Below are positions 49,435 through 61,032 of a DNA stretch of 64,000 bases, one piece after another. The translations under genes were made by a program, and so were the position numbers. The notes beneath the pieces are model-generated. The model ran no database searches and was not told where the DNA came from. It worked only from the letters and a program-made list of their open reading frames with translations. Where the stretch lies: the NCBI GenBank assembly GCA_038503065.1, contig JBCAMK010000003.1, forward strand, positions 1,364,001-1,428,000, read 5' to 3'. Numbering within the stretch: position 1 is the stretch's first letter; each line of letters opens with the position of its first letter. This DNA is from Paragyromitra xinjiangensis (taxonomy: Eukaryota > Ascomycota > Pezizomycetes > Pezizales > Discinaceae).

Positions 49435-50127
49435 TCAAGACCCCCTCCACCCCCTACCAGAAGCCTCATGTCGCAACCGCGACATTTCTGAACTGCCACT
49501 AAGCAGACTATGACCCGCATGCGCAAGAAGCAGCCTTAAAAGAGTGATATTACCTCCATGAACAGCCCAATGAAGCGGTGTCCACCCATACATATCACGA
49601 TGTGTCGTAGACACCCCTTTAGCGAGGAGAATATTTGCTAACTTCTCGTTACCATCCCCTGCCGCACGATGCAGCGCTGATTCCCTACAGGTGCTAGAGA
49701 GGATTATACTTGCGGCTCCTTGGGTGAGTAAGAAACTAAGTAGATCGTTAAGCTCGTCTACTGGGAGTCGGGAAGTGGCGGAGATTGTGAATGTGCCGAT
49801 ACGATAGCCGATGATGGTGATAGGAGCGCCTTGGGAGAGGAGAAGTCGCATCATTGCCTCGTGGCCGTTTGCGGTGGAAAGGTATAATGCGGTTACGCAG
49901 TGTTTTTCGGAGAGTGCGAATTGGTGGAGGGATGGGGTCAGGAGGGTGGATAGTGAACGGTTGGTGAGGGTGAGGGATGAGATGTCTTTTACGTTGAGGT
50001 GTTTGGAAATCTCGAGGAGTAGCTCGTTTGGGAGGTGTAGGAGATATGGGGTTGTTGGGGTTTCTGGGGGCGTGGAACGTTGTTGGTGTCTTCGCGGTCG
50101 AAACCACCACTGCGGGAGGCATAACAT
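49435..50127 (-). CDS. Short F-box/ankyrin protein, 230 aa
   Basis: Single exon from the ATG at 50127. An F-box (LPNELLLEISKHLNVKDISS, about residues 32-60) is followed by KHCVTALYLSTANGHEAMMR and two ankyrin repeats (ESALHRAAGDGNEKLANILL and TPLHWAVHGGNITLLRLLLA). It is about half the length of the relative at 44722 and has fewer repeats, so the C-terminus may be truncated, but no internal stop is seen. It is probably an SCF adaptor. Confidence 0.75.
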   Translation of the reverse strand: MLCLPQWWFRPRRHQQRSTPPETPTTPYLLHLPNELLLEISKHLNVKDISSLTLTNRSLSTLLTPSLHQFALSEKHCVTALYLSTANGHEAMMRLLLSQGAPITIIGYRIGTFTISATSRLPVDELNDLLSFLLTQGAASIILSSTCRESALHRAAGDGNEKLANILLAKGVSTTHRDMYGWTPLHWAVHGGNITLLRLLLAHAGHSLLSGSSEMSRLRHEASGRGWRGS

Positions 50128-51115
50128 CGTGGGATGTTGTGCAGTGGGAGAAGATGGTTCAATTTTGGTGACGGCTAAAATGCGTCTAAAGGAGTGTGGA
50201 ATGAAAGGTTATTTTGGAACTCATTACCCGCATACTCAGTTTTTGGGATAATTTTTATCCTAATTGGTCTCATTTATGATTGCTGGGATGAATACTATGG
50301 CTGTCAGAAAGTTTCTATGAGCTAAGCCACCGAAATGCCTCTTCTACTTTTTCTCCCAAGAGATAAAGACTTGAGTTCTCTTTCTGTAATCCTCAACGTG
50401 AAATTTCTTGGTACGGTTTCGTATTGTCCTAGTATACAACATACATCTACCTATTATTATAGCTCCTAGCATCTACTACATAGGTTCTCTAGTCGTTGGA
50501 TCAGCTCGATTTACCTATTGCTCCACAATCTACTAACCGGTGGTCTGGTCGTTGGACAACTTTCTCAGGCAAATTATCCTAAAATAGGTGTTTTTAGTTA
50601 TCTCATCGATTGTACTCAGCGCTAAGCTATGTTAATGCTAACATCGTAGTAGGTATTCGTCCAACTGGCCAGTAGTATCGCACTTGATTAATCAATCAAT
50701 CAACTACGTGTGGTTTTGTACTAGTTAAATGTAGATGAGGGAGAGGTGTTTCGAGTGAGAATCTATGACACAAGATACTGATGTATAGAATAGGTAAAAC
50801 CAACTACATGTATGGATTAGTATGGTTCAATGCTCCATATCAGTTTCTATTCACATCTCTTAAAGATTGCATATACCACTATCATACATGTATTTCGATA
50901 GTCTCAGGCGTTAGTGCCAAAAGCGACTAAAGGTTCACTTCCCTCGCTTCCCTACATGACTTTCCTTTCTTCAGACGTTAACAGACCTCCAACTTGATCT
51001 TCTTCTTCCTTACTTTTTAACATATACTATTTTATCCCCATCTCTACCCTTAAATTTATATTTAAAATCTTCTCCATAGGCTCGGCTGGAGGAGGTCGAC
51101 GATTTATCGTACAGG
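50128..51115. other. Intergenic region upstream of the amidoligase gene
   Basis: Contains the promoters of both neighbours. TACATGTA octamers lie at 50805-50812 and 50885-50892, 80 bp apart, about 230-310 bp before the amidoligase ATG. Confidence 0.5.
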
Positions 51116-52942
51116 ATGAAACCTGGAACTCACCGGCTCCACCCATGGCCTAGAGGCCTAGCCTTCCCCGGACCAATACCCCCTCCTCAAGGCCATTCCT
51201 ATAGAAATTCTCAGCAGAGCATCCTCACTCTTGGGCTAGAGCTAGAATTCCTCCTGCTTGGTTTTGAGCAAAATGAAAACCCACATGCTCTCGTTTCACA
51301 TGCTCTAGATGAGGGCATGATGGTATCTTTCAGACAGTCTGGGTTCACCCCTAGAGCCCTCGAAGTTCACCTTGATGTCGATGGCCTACCTGAAGTGAGA
51401 AATAGCATTCGAAGAGACTTTGTGCCCTGGGTTCCCCCCCAGAGGCTAACTAGTGCGATGGGGAATATTAGAAGATATGATAGGAAGATTTTCAACATCA
51501 TGGATGAGGAGGGGATTGATCTTGACTATTTTCTGGATTTCAGACTTGAAGATGAGCTGGATGAGCCTGAGCAATCAATGGTGGAGCCGCTGATTGAGGA
51601 TGAATCTGAAGAGAGGCAATCCGATGAGACTCTTGATATTATTCCGGAACCTCCGCTTGATGAAGGTACATCAGAAGTTAAAACCCAATTGCTCGAGAAA
51701 CAGTCTAGGCAGAAACCAGAAATGCCGCAGCCATCGACTCCTAGAGAACAGTTATTCCCACCCAATCATAACCATCGCTTTCAATCTTTGGAACAACTAC
51801 TAGAGGGCGAAATTGAGGCGGGGCTTACGGGGAGCCTAGAAGTCTTGCCATCAGAAATATCTGATGAAGACCTACCAGACTTTGAGCAATTACCGGAGCC
51901 ATTATTTAGGATGCAATTTGAGAAGAGCCCCGAACCGTTAACTATTAGGCAATTACTATTTGGAGGTAGAGATGGCGGTAACCCCCTGAAACCAACACCC
52001 CCTCCGAATATTACCAGGGGTCGGCCGGCGGTGCGCAGTTTTGATAGCACAACACAACAGAAGGACAAGTTTGGGCGAGCTCCCTTGGAAATTTCGACCC
52101 CCATTCTACGGGAGGCTTCGTGGCAAAAAGTTATTATCAAAATGCTAGATTCGCTGGCTGCTCTTGAGAAAAGACCGCAGGGGCCACCCCTCAAGATCCA
52201 GTTTAACGAGTACACAGGATTACACGTCCATGTTGGTTGCCGAGGTGGATGGTCTGTTCATCAGTTGAAGAAAATCTTAAAGGCTGTTGTTATATTTGAG
52301 GAAGTAATGGACTTTATGCACCCGGATTCGCGGCATAGTTCATCAATGTCGGAATATATTCAGAGTGACATGTTTCGGTCAAATGTCAGATACATGCAAA
52401 TTCACAATCGTTCGAGGCTAGAGAGGGTCAGCTGGATTGACACGCAGATAAATAGCCAGAACTCGAGGACTAGAGAAGAGGGCCTGAACAGACTATGCGA
52501 CGTGGCTAATGGTAGAAGTAAAGCCACCAAATATAATTTTCTTGGAGTTCTGACATGTGGGACCGTGGAGTTTAGACAAGCTATTGCGACGTTACAAATA
52601 GCTGCAGCGGAGGAATGGATCAACACAGTATTAAATTTCGTCCACGCGGCCATTAATACTAGCCAGGGGAATTGGTATGGATGGGCGAGAGGAGAGGACG
52701 AGGCAATTGCGGATGAGGACGACAGTTCTCTAGCCGAATTTTTGGATTATGGACAGAGAGTTCGGTATCAAGCTTTTTCCGGGGTCTGGCAGGATTTGAG
52801 CTTAGAAGATGAGCTACCAATTATGAGTATGCAGAGCACCTCTAAAGAGTCGGACGACTTGAGCCCTAGGGAGTTTTATAGTTCCGATTTCTCTGTGGAG
52901 GAATACAGTCCTGAAGAACATCAACAAGCAAAGGCTGCATAA
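51116..52942 (+). CDS. Amidoligase-family protein, 608 aa
   Basis: Single exon from the ATG at 51116. The amidoligase family (a glutamine-synthetase-like fold) is predicted to form amide or isopeptide bonds using ATP. The first active-site segment is near residues 37-47 (LTLGLELEFLL, with the paired Glu). The second half holds TGLHVHVGCRGGWS near 365-378, FEEVMDFMHPDSRH near 395 and TCGTVEFRQA near 480, matching the family's H-x-H-x-G and E-F-R motifs. Between them lies an acidic, probably disordered insert of about 190 residues (roughly 150-340). The C-terminal 60 residues are acidic. The substrate is unknown. Fungal amidoligases are known, but their roles have not been established. No disruption seen. 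Confidence 0.85.
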   Translation: MKPGTHRLHPWPRGLAFPGPIPPPQGHSYRNSQQSILTLGLELEFLLLGFEQNENPHALVSHALDEGMMVSFRQSGFTPRALEVHLDVDGLPEVRNSIRRDFVPWVPPQRLTSAMGNIRRYDRKIFNIMDEEGIDLDYFLDFRLEDELDEPEQSMVEPLIEDESEERQSDETLDIIPEPPLDEGTSEVKTQLLEKQSRQKPEMPQPSTPREQLFPPNHNHRFQSLEQLLEGEIEAGLTGSLEVLPSEISDEDLPDFEQLPEPLFRMQFEKSPEPLTIRQLLFGGRDGGNPLKPTPPPNITRGRPAVRSFDSTTQQKDKFGRAPLEISTPILREASWQKVIIKMLDSLAALEKRPQGPPLKIQFNEYTGLHVHVGCRGGWSVHQLKKILKAVVIFEEVMDFMHPDSRHSSSMSEYIQSDMFRSNVRYMQIHNRSRLERVSWIDTQINSQNSRTREEGLNRLCDVANGRSKATKYNFLGVLTCGTVEFRQAIATLQIAAAEEWINTVLNFVHAAINTSQGNWYGWARGEDEAIADEDDSSLAEFLDYGQRVRYQAFSGVWQDLSLEDELPIMSMQSTSKESDDLSPREFYSSDFSVEEYSPEEHQQAKAA

Positions 52943-53599
52943 AAGAGTAAGGTAATGGACCTTGCTTTTAGGTTTTTATCTACGGTTTGGACGAGTTGAA
53001 ACGCTCCCCAATTGTGTTTCTTTCCTTTTTCAAGTGTTTTTTAACTGGTGGGACGAAGCAGGACGTGCTTGACAGCTTTCGTGACCTAGGGACACTATAT
53101 TTGTGTCCATGTTATTTGTTTGAGTATCATTGACTTTCGTTATAATTTTAGCGGTTCTAGGAAACGTTACACTCCAAAGAAAGTAAGGGCCAAGACGTAA
53201 AGAGAGTATGCTCGATTAGGTGGTTAAAACTTTCCGATGTTTAGGTAGCCTAAGACAGAATGATAAAGCCAAATACCAATCATACCAAACTACATATATT
53301 CATGTGAGTAAAACTGGCACTACAGAACTAGCACAGAGACGAAAGGCCGTAACTTCCGCCCAAAGAATAATTATTCTCAACGCGGTCTTTCATCCCTTCA
53401 GACCCTTTCCACTGATGAGTCAGTATGGGCTCTGGAATTATTTTTTTAGAACGAAGCCTCCAATGCAAAGGGGGCTTTCTACTTCATTTTTACTACCAAA
53501 TTATAAACCGCATTGTCATTATCTTTGAAGCCCACGAACATCCTCCACATTTCCAAACTCCACCCTTAATCACCACAAAAGCCCTAAAGTGGGGTCAAG
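52943..53599. other. Spacer between the amidoligase and F-box-like genes
   Basis: 3' flank of the amidoligase gene and promoter of the next gene. A frame at 53220-53528 is not supported. Confidence 0.5.
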
Positions 53600-55407
53600 A
53601 TGTCCCACAATCTTCAGTCTAAGGAAATCTTGAAGCGGCCGGTGAACATGGCCCCTGCTGTTCAGCAACCGTGCAAGAGGGCTCGTTTATCGATTCAGCG
53701 GTCAGCACCACGCCCCAAGAGGGCCGAAAGAATCCTAAATAAACGAGTCTCTCGCCCTCTGGGTTTGTTCGAAGCTCTTTTCGCCTGTTATCCTATTACT
53801 CAGAGCATCGCAAAAGATCTTTCCACGCGTGATTTGATGGTATTGTCCATCACCAACCCGGTACTCAGATATTTCATCAATACCCAAGGTGTCTTTCGTA
53901 CCTTCTCGAACCATCGCGGAATCAGCAATATTGGTAGCCCACTACTATTGGGATCACACCAAACCACAAAGATTTATGAGAATTTCGGAAATAGTGCTCA
54001 GCTAAACAAGTTGATCGCTCAATATCTGAACCCTATGATTCTCACATCCCTTGTGCTCGATAAGTCTAACGTGAATTTTATTATTATTCGCAATATCTGT
54101 AGCACCGCGAAAAAAATTACACTACTAAGCTTGCAGTCGTGTAAACTAATTAGGCTGACTGACATCCAGATTCTTCTTGGATGCTCAGAAAGCGTGGGGA
54201 TGGAAGTAGCAGGTTTAAATGATCTTATTCCTTTGGTTAAGACTCTACGGGTACGTTGTTCCACTTCTTTGAAATTTTTGGCGCTTAGCTTTTCGCTACA
54301 TATGACCAATTACCAAAATGGAAGAAATAGATCTGGGGTCTGCCAGCTACAGAATTTGAATTTGTTCCTGGCACCCGTATCAATGCTAGAAAGCCTCCTC
54401 GTAGGATCTCACAAATCATGGAAGTCTGTAAAGACAGAGAGATTGATCTGGATATAATTCCATGTATTAGGGAAAGAGCATGCCGGAACCTTATATCGGC
54501 TCGCCAGGGTTATAATGACTCAATTCCTCGTTACTCGATCTCGGATAACTCGATCTGGATGCGCGAGAAGATTAAGGCAAAGTGTAGTGGCTGTGGAAAT
54601 ATCAAAAATATTGAATATTGCGATGAGTGTATGCAGGATCTGGGAAGAGGTAGGTCCGTTAATGATATTGGGTACGGGTTTTGTGCCACTTGCGACAGGT
54701 AAGTCTATTAGTCACTGGTTAATTATTCACTTGATTATATTTACTCCTCGACTATTGCTAATGGATCATGGCCTTCACGTGCATAGGTTCTTCTGTAATG
54801 ATGGTGAGTGCCATGGCCTCGCCATAGCCTGTGTCGATTGCGGACTCCAGTGCAAATCGTATAGTCCCCCTTATTAGTATCTTAAATTTTTCTTGCTTTT
54901 GAATGGTAGTAGCTAATGACTGGAGGTGGGGTTGCAGTTGTTTTGATGGCAACAACCTTTGGTGTAGTACCAGCCTTGAATTTTTCTGCCCTACACACGC
55001 CACAAATCCCCTCTGCAAACTCTCAAACCGATGTGACCACTGTGAGGGTAAATTCTGCGACAACTGCCCATCTTTTTACTCCTGCATTTACTGCAGAGCT
55101 ACTACCTGCATTGCAAGTCCCAGTCCATTCCTCCCCTAGGTGATGATATCCACTGCTAATAGTCGGAAAAAAGAATTGTATGTCTAGGTTTTTATGTGGT
55201 GTTTGTTCACATGGATGCTGTAGAAACTGTGTTACATACGAGATTATAACGACAGGAAACGAGGCGCTTTTCGAGGTGGGTATCGTACCTGGGAGAGGGT
55301 GGTACTGTGATTGTTGCATCGATTATGCGTTTAGTGAGGAAGCTGCTGGACGCAGGGCTCCTGAGTGTGGTCGTGATGACTACATACCTCCGCCGTGGAT
55401 GATCTAA
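53600..55407 (+). CDS. F-box-like protein with Cys-rich C-terminus, multi-exon
   Basis: Exons 53600-54250, 54331-54698 and 54787-54858 are well supported (joins in frame; donors GTACGT and GTAAGT). At least two more exons follow, from about 54926 to 55130 and from about 55162 to the stop at 55405-55407, but their borders are uncertain because only weak splice sites give an open frame. The N-terminus has a basic tract (KRARLSIQRSAPRPKRAERI) and an F-box-like helix pair (YPITQSIAKDLSTRDLMVLS). The middle resembles a leucine-rich segment. The C-terminus has many CxxC pairs (KCSGCGNIKNIEYCDECMQD, RCDHCEGKFCDNCPSFYSC, CGVCSHGCCRNC), which should bind several zinc ions in a treble-clef or zinc-ribbon array. 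Function unknown; a ubiquitin-ligase role is inferred. Partial decay of the 3' end is possible. Confidence 0.65.
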
Positions 55408-56201
55408 CAGGAGTTCATGGTTTATCTATGGAGTTTACGAGCTACGGATATTGTTGGTCTGGAATAAATATAACTCAATTCTCTAAGGCGGCATGATCCT
55501 TGGTGATTATGTTGTACATAGCTAGGATGCACGAAAATAATGCATAATTTGGTGCGTGATGCAACAACTCAAAAACAAAAGTTGCTTGGATGAAGCCACA
55601 TGACAATAAAAAGAACTGGATCTACACATTTTATTTAGCGATATTAGTGCTGTTTGCTGTGCCTGGACGAGTTGTTGTGGACCTTGTTCTGGTGCACTCC
55701 ACACCCCCAACGTCAACCAACCCCCGCCATGGCCACCGCGAGTGATATTTCGTGACCCTATCACCTGCCCAAGTGAGATCCGAATGCTTATCTTCGTTGT
55801 AATCACAGCTGCATGAGCTCAAGTATTATGTGTACCTGTCCGCTCCGACTATCACATGTCGCGTCACGTCCATACAACACAGACCACGCACGCACGTGCA
55901 TGCCAACCCCACCAATTCTCAGCCTCATGTTTCTATCTACCCCGCTTCAATCATCGTCATGGACAACAACAAAGAAAGAAACCCCGCGTTTCCCCGGTCT
56001 TCCCCGTATATCGGGGGCCCCATTTATTCTCCCCTGAATCTCCCGTCAGGACCAGATCCCCCAAATCTGGGGATCTCAAATCCCCAATTCATCTAAAAAA
56101 CAGAAATTCCCCACAAAAAGCCCAATTGACTCCTGGAGTCTCCATCAACATACATCATCACTCGGCCCTTCCTTAACCCCTTGCTTCGCTGGACTAGGCT
56201 A
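55408..56201. other. Spacer upstream of NAA50
   Basis: Holds the NAA50 promoter. Three overlapping plus-strand frames at 55813-56176 are C-rich leader sequence and not called. Confidence 0.5.
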
Positions 56202-56891
56202 ATGGCGCCTTCCTACGCGCCAAACGCACACATTACCATTCGTGCGCCTACGCCTCAGACCATCCCAGCATTGAAGCGCCTCAATGCCTTGCTGTTACCG
56301 ATTAACTACCCCGAATCGTTCTACAGCGAGATTCTACCATCTCCGACAACCACACGGTTAACGAGACTTGCATTCTGGCTCCATTCACCCCCATCACCAG
56401 TAAAACCAAACGGGAATACGAGGGCGTCAGACGAGCAAGGGGAGTGTGAGGACGGTGAATCACAACATGATAACCCTAGTGAAGAAGAGCAAGGTATTTG
56501 CGTAGGTGGTGTACGCTGTCGTCTTGAGATACCTCCTTTAGCAGACCCACCGCTGGATCCCTCGGAAATATCACAACCATCTTGCGGTGGGTCAATCTAC
56601 ATAATGACTCTCTGCACGCTCTCTCCCTACCGACATCTCGGCGTTGGTACGCAGTTGATTACGTCTATACTCTCTGCTGCTGTCGAGCTTGGTTGCAGCG
56701 AGGTGTACGCACACGTATGGGAGGCTAACACAGATGCTTTGGATTGGTACCGGAAACGAGGGTTCGATGTTGATAGTGGGGAAGTCGTGCAGGGCTATTA
56801 CCGAAAATTGAGACCAGCGGGGGCGAGGGTTGTAAGACGGCGAGTTGGGGTTGGTGATGCGTTAGCGGCTGCTGGTGGGTTACAAAGCTGA
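56202..56891 (+). CDS. NAA50: N-terminal acetyltransferase, Naa50/San family GNAT, 229 aa
   Basis: Single exon. The ATG at 56202 is the first ATG; the frame extends upstream only to a TTG. The GNAT core is recognisable: LLLPINYPESFYSEIL near residues 32-47 (peptide-binding segment typical of Naa50), CGGSIYIMTLCTLSPYRHLG with the acetyl-CoA motif YRHLGVGT near 142-149, and YAHVWEANTDALDWYRKRGF. Naa50 acetylates N-terminal methionines next to hydrophobic residues and associates with the NatA complex in the cytosol. An acidic Ser/Glu-rich insert of about 40 residues splits the fold after FWLHSPPSP, as in some fungal homologues. A basic tail (RVVRRRVG) follows the fold. Confidence 0.82.
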   Translation: MAPSYAPNAHITIRAPTPQTIPALKRLNALLLPINYPESFYSEILPSPTTTRLTRLAFWLHSPPSPVKPNGNTRASDEQGECEDGESQHDNPSEEEQGICVGGVRCRLEIPPLADPPLDPSEISQPSCGGSIYIMTLCTLSPYRHLGVGTQLITSILSAAVELGCSEVYAHVWEANTDALDWYRKRGFDVDSGEVVQGYYRKLRPAGARVVRRRVGVGDALAAAGGLQS

Positions 56892-57762
56892 GGTTGAGGG
56901 CAACTTAGGTTGGCGTCGTTTGTTTGGGAGGGGAGTTTTTTCCTTTTTCTTTTTCTTCCTTTTGCAGTTCTCCCTGTTTTTCGTTGGGACAGCACATAGC
57001 ATGCAATGGCGTCATGAATTTATACCTGTCGGAGATTATGTAGCTTTAAGCTTCTGTAAAACATTAACTAAACGAGTAGAGGCGGATTGAAAAACACCAA
57101 GTATCGTCACTCATGTAACAAAAAAATACTAAATTCCGTTCAGCATTTTCCCACTTATCTTCACAGTTTCATTTGCTCATTATTTCATAAACCGAATTCA
57201 ACCGCCTGAGGGGATGCTATATTCCTATTAGGCAGCGTATCCAAGACTAGATGCACCTCTATGGAATTTGTTTTCCTAAATAGACCTATGCATTAGATTG
57301 AAGCTCTAGGAGTCCTCGCCGGTAATGCATTTCACAATGGTCCAGACAGATCACGTTCACTGACAGACGCACTTCTCTGTACAGCGCAGCGCTACATGTA
57401 TGCTAGATTCTAAAGGCTTTCGTCGGCACACACGTTGTTTAAAGCCTCCCTCTCTAGGAGAAACCACTAGAAAAAAAGAAAGCAATTCAATTCATTGATA
57501 CCAGACGCCAATCCCTTTTCTGTAAAACAAAGATCCACTCACTCCAATTCCTAGATCCAACCCACATCAATAAGGACGGAAATAAAAGCAAAACAACGTC
57601 AGCGGGCAATGAAGGAGCAAAGATAAAGGAAAAACAAAAAGTAATTGAGCACGACTGAGATCACCAGCCCTATAACGGATCTCAGAACGACTAGAGAAGT
57701 ATAACCGTCGATGTCTAGGTCTATGACCACTCGCATTTCCATCATTTTAGCCATCATGCATG
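56892..57762. other. Spacer between convergent NAA50 and signal peptide peptidase genes
   Basis: 3' flanks of both genes. One TACATGTA at 57393-57400. No gene is supported. Confidence 0.5.
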
Positions 57763-59685
57763 CTAATTTTCTTCCTCCGCCTCCACCTCAACCGATGAAG
57801 ACTCCGAAGAAATCTCTGAAGAACTTGACGAGCTCGACACCTCCTCACTCAATGAAGCGGGGATCTCCATACGCTTGCCTTTCCCCTTCCTACGCCTGGT
57901 ACCCGCCGCTGGTTTCGTGGTTACTGAGACGCTAATCCATTCCTCTTCCTCTTCCTCCTTCTCTGACTCTTCTTCGGCCGTTTCTTCGCTCTTGGATGCG
58001 TCTTTCTCAGGCTCCTTCGCCTCTCCCTCGTCTTCCTCTTTACTTGCCCCTGATTTGTCTGCCGTAGTTTCCTCAACATTTGCCTTCACTTCAGCTACCT
58101 CCTTATCAACCTCTTGGTTTTCAAGTATTGAGTCACCCTCTTCGGTATAGTTCCACATCAGGCTCAGTTCACCCCTCCATGCAGCCATTCCCCAAATAGA
58201 CCCCAACACCCCAGGGACGAGATATAAAAGTGCTGGTTGCGCATGTTTCCATACGTGCATGACCATCAACGTGGTCATCATACCCAGGATGTACCCGCCA
58301 ATACTAGATAAGAAGTACTCCTTCCCGAACGTGACCCCTTCAACACCCCTCCAGAAACGTTCCCCAAAGATGCCTGTTACTTTGATGTATCTTGGTTTAG
58401 TCATCAGTGCCATCTCTTCTTCTCCATACGTCTTTCTGCGCTTAATGTCATGTCCGTCACTATCCACAATCTCTTCCATGGCCAGCTTCTGCACTTCAAG
58501 CAAGTTCGCGTTGCGTTTTGTCTCGTAGAATCTCCACAAATCCCAGCGGAGCGCCATGGCAATCACCAATCCCGGAATCACAATGTCGCCAAGGCCGAGC
58601 ATCGCCAGTGCTGGTTTTCCATCCTTGGTTGTACCGGGTCGTGGGAAAAGTAGCTTGATAGGGACATCAAGGTTTGTCGCGACAGTTACCATAAGTGGGG
58701 TGTAGAACACGAAGAAGATGTCGTAGAAAAATAGAGCTCCTAGAAGTAGGGTGGCCGTCTTAAAAGTGGTCGGTGAAATCAACTACCACAAAAGTCAACA
58801 AACAATGCTAAAGGCTTGGTTGTCGATCAAAACAAGGAAACTAACCTGCATAGCTCCATAAGAGAATGATATGCCCATGATATTGGTCAAAACCCAGTGT
58901 TTCCCGCCAAGAGCGTAAACCCCAACCACGATAAAGCCAGTGACCAACCCAGTAATATCCCCAACCCAAAATCTCTTCTTAATTTCCTTATCCAAGCCTT
59001 TCGATTTGATAACCACGTTCCACTTCATACGAAGCGTACGCCTGAGGGCCCACGCACCTCCCCAAAGACTCTCAGGTAGCAGTCCCAATCTTCCAAGCGG
59101 ATTCTTCACTACATGATCACCATTCTTGGCCTTATACGAGTTGTATCCAGCAACATAAATAGTGCCATCAGCTGAGCGAAATCGACGAGGGAACGCAAAC
59201 GAAACGCTAAGGCCAAGAACGTCGGAGAAAGCCTTGCCCACAGCAAACACACCCATGACCGAAAAATACCATGTCAAGATACGCGAGAGGATGGTTGGAT
59301 CGTTGAGGAACTTGATGATAAGGAAGAGTCCACCAAGGAGAACACCAGCCGTAATGGGGAACATCAAGGCATCCGTGGCAGTGAGGTTCTCAATGGGTGC
59401 AGCGGAAGCCTCGTCATCTTCGTCTTCGTCGTCTTCGATGAGATCTTCGTCGGATTCCTGGCCGTTGCGTAACTTGCGGGCTTGAGCAAGAGAGAGAGTA
59501 TTTGTCGGGCGTTTTAGGGAAGCATGAGACCCAGCAACAATGGGAAGCAGAGCAGCGATAATGAGGTGAACATAGGTAGGGATGAATGGGATAAACGTTG
59601 GGAAGTTGTAGAGCACAGCAGCGAGGAAGCGAGCTGCAGGCGAGATGTCTTCGGCCGCAGTGGCAGTAGCGACGGGACTATCCAT
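57763..59685 (-). CDS. Signal peptide peptidase, intramembrane aspartyl protease, 619 aa
   Basis: Two exons, 59685-58846 and 58782-57763; donor GTTAGT, acceptor GGTAG, phase 0. The enzyme cleaves signal peptides and other type II segments inside the ER membrane and takes part in ER quality control. The three family motifs are present: FFYDIFF with Asp301, GLGDIVIPG with Asp346, and QPALLYLVP near 460. At least eight hydrophobic spans are visible. The loop between the GLGD and PAL motifs is about 110 residues, longer than in the human enzyme, and carries a charged stretch (DIKRRKTYGEEEM). The C-terminal 140 residues are Glu/Ser/Lys-rich and cytosolic-looking, without a KKxx ER-retention signal at the end. 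No disruption. Confidence 0.93.
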
Positions 59686-60479
59686 AGCCCCTGCTGGATA
59701 TGGCGATAGATATGATGATGGTTATGATGATTACGCTCCCGTTGATGTTTATACTGAAGTTGTTGTAGAGGAGATGACTGGATTAGAAGGATAACAGGAA
59801 AGGACACGCGGTCAGATGAGCAAAAGGCAGGTTTAGGGTTTTCAGATGAAAGGCTCTCAACGTGTAAGGCTGAGCGGTACACCCTGCTAATGCGATTTGG
59901 TCATTGCTTCAGCAGAGCCCGCCGGAGATTTATGTATGATGCTCTTCCTGCGGCTTAAAAGCTTTGCCCCGCCATCTAGGTCCATACTAATCCGGACCCA
60001 ACTCGCATCCGAAAATGGTGACATGTTACGGAAGCCAAACAGCCGAGCCGCAAGTGATCGCCAGGGCCTTATCTCGGTGCCCTGGCCCCTAGATCGGTGC
60101 CGCACAAGCCTCCGTGCTTTCCAACTTCACACTCCCGAATACGATGAAATACAATAGATAATGAGGGATTGAATTCTCATACGCTACATAGGAATCCGGT
60201 TGAGCTGTATTTTCTTTATGGCAAGCTACTTGTTTCCCTGGCAAATCCACCTCGCCGTGAACCACAAGCATAAAAAATATCAGGGTTAGGGCTGTTTATT
60301 CATCCTCTTTTTTAACGTTAGTTCCAACCCTGTACTCCTTTCACTTACGCTGGGTTTTGAAATCCAAATCCTATTGTGAACAGGTACTTATTATAACCCA
60401 TACAGTTGAGTACCTTTTCGCATAGATCCAAGCATACTTTTGGCTTCCTTGATACTCTCTACTTCCAGAAGGATTTGAT
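59686..60479. other. Intergenic, upstream of the signal peptide peptidase gene
   Basis: Holds its promoter. Small frames at 59897-60271 lack support. Confidence 0.5.
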
Positions 60480-61032
60480 TCACGCTCCCAAAGGAACAGA
60501 AACCTGAGAGAACATTTGAACTACCACGCGGCCAATTCCTAAAAACGGGAGCACTCTCGAAACTCTAGGGAATAAGGCGAGCGTTTTACCAACGTCGTGA
60601 ACGAGAGCGAGAAGAGTGAACACCATAATTAATACTATCTGGATTAAACTGCATATAGCTTTTTCAATAGTGAAAGGCCAACCAGGGCTTATGACCTTGA
60701 AATTAATAATTATGTTTAGAGAAATAGAAGGCTCGATGACCACATCCTCTCGTTCATTCGCTTTAGAAATCTAAAAGTATCCAACGGTATTCATGAACTG
60801 TGAAAAGTAACTAAGAAGAGTAATTCTGAGATGAAGCTAGAATTGACTACGTGTATCTTATATATATCAACGTCGAGAAACATGCTGAGATCAAAACATA
60901 CCCTCACCGAGAAATTTCCTGAAAATTAAGCGTGAACTTCATTTCGCCGGTCACCTTTGTAGGATTCATAATATTCTTTCGCTCGATTGTGACAAACTGA
61001 ATATCACAGGTATTTCTACCAATAAAATCCAT
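60480..61032 (-). CDS. Candidate small two-exon gene, weak
   Basis: Two blocks look coding on the minus strand. Block 1 (61032 to about 60909) starts MDFIGRNTCDIQFVTIERKN and is preceded by further plausible residues. Block 2 (60770-60480) follows a CTTTTAG acceptor and encodes a hydrophobic segment (SLIQIVLIMVFTLLALV) and a stop after SQVSVPLGA. Between them is a GTGAGG donor, but the donor and acceptor phases do not match, so either another splice site is used or the gene is damaged. The family is not recognised; if real it is a one- or two-span membrane protein. Confidence 0.3.
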
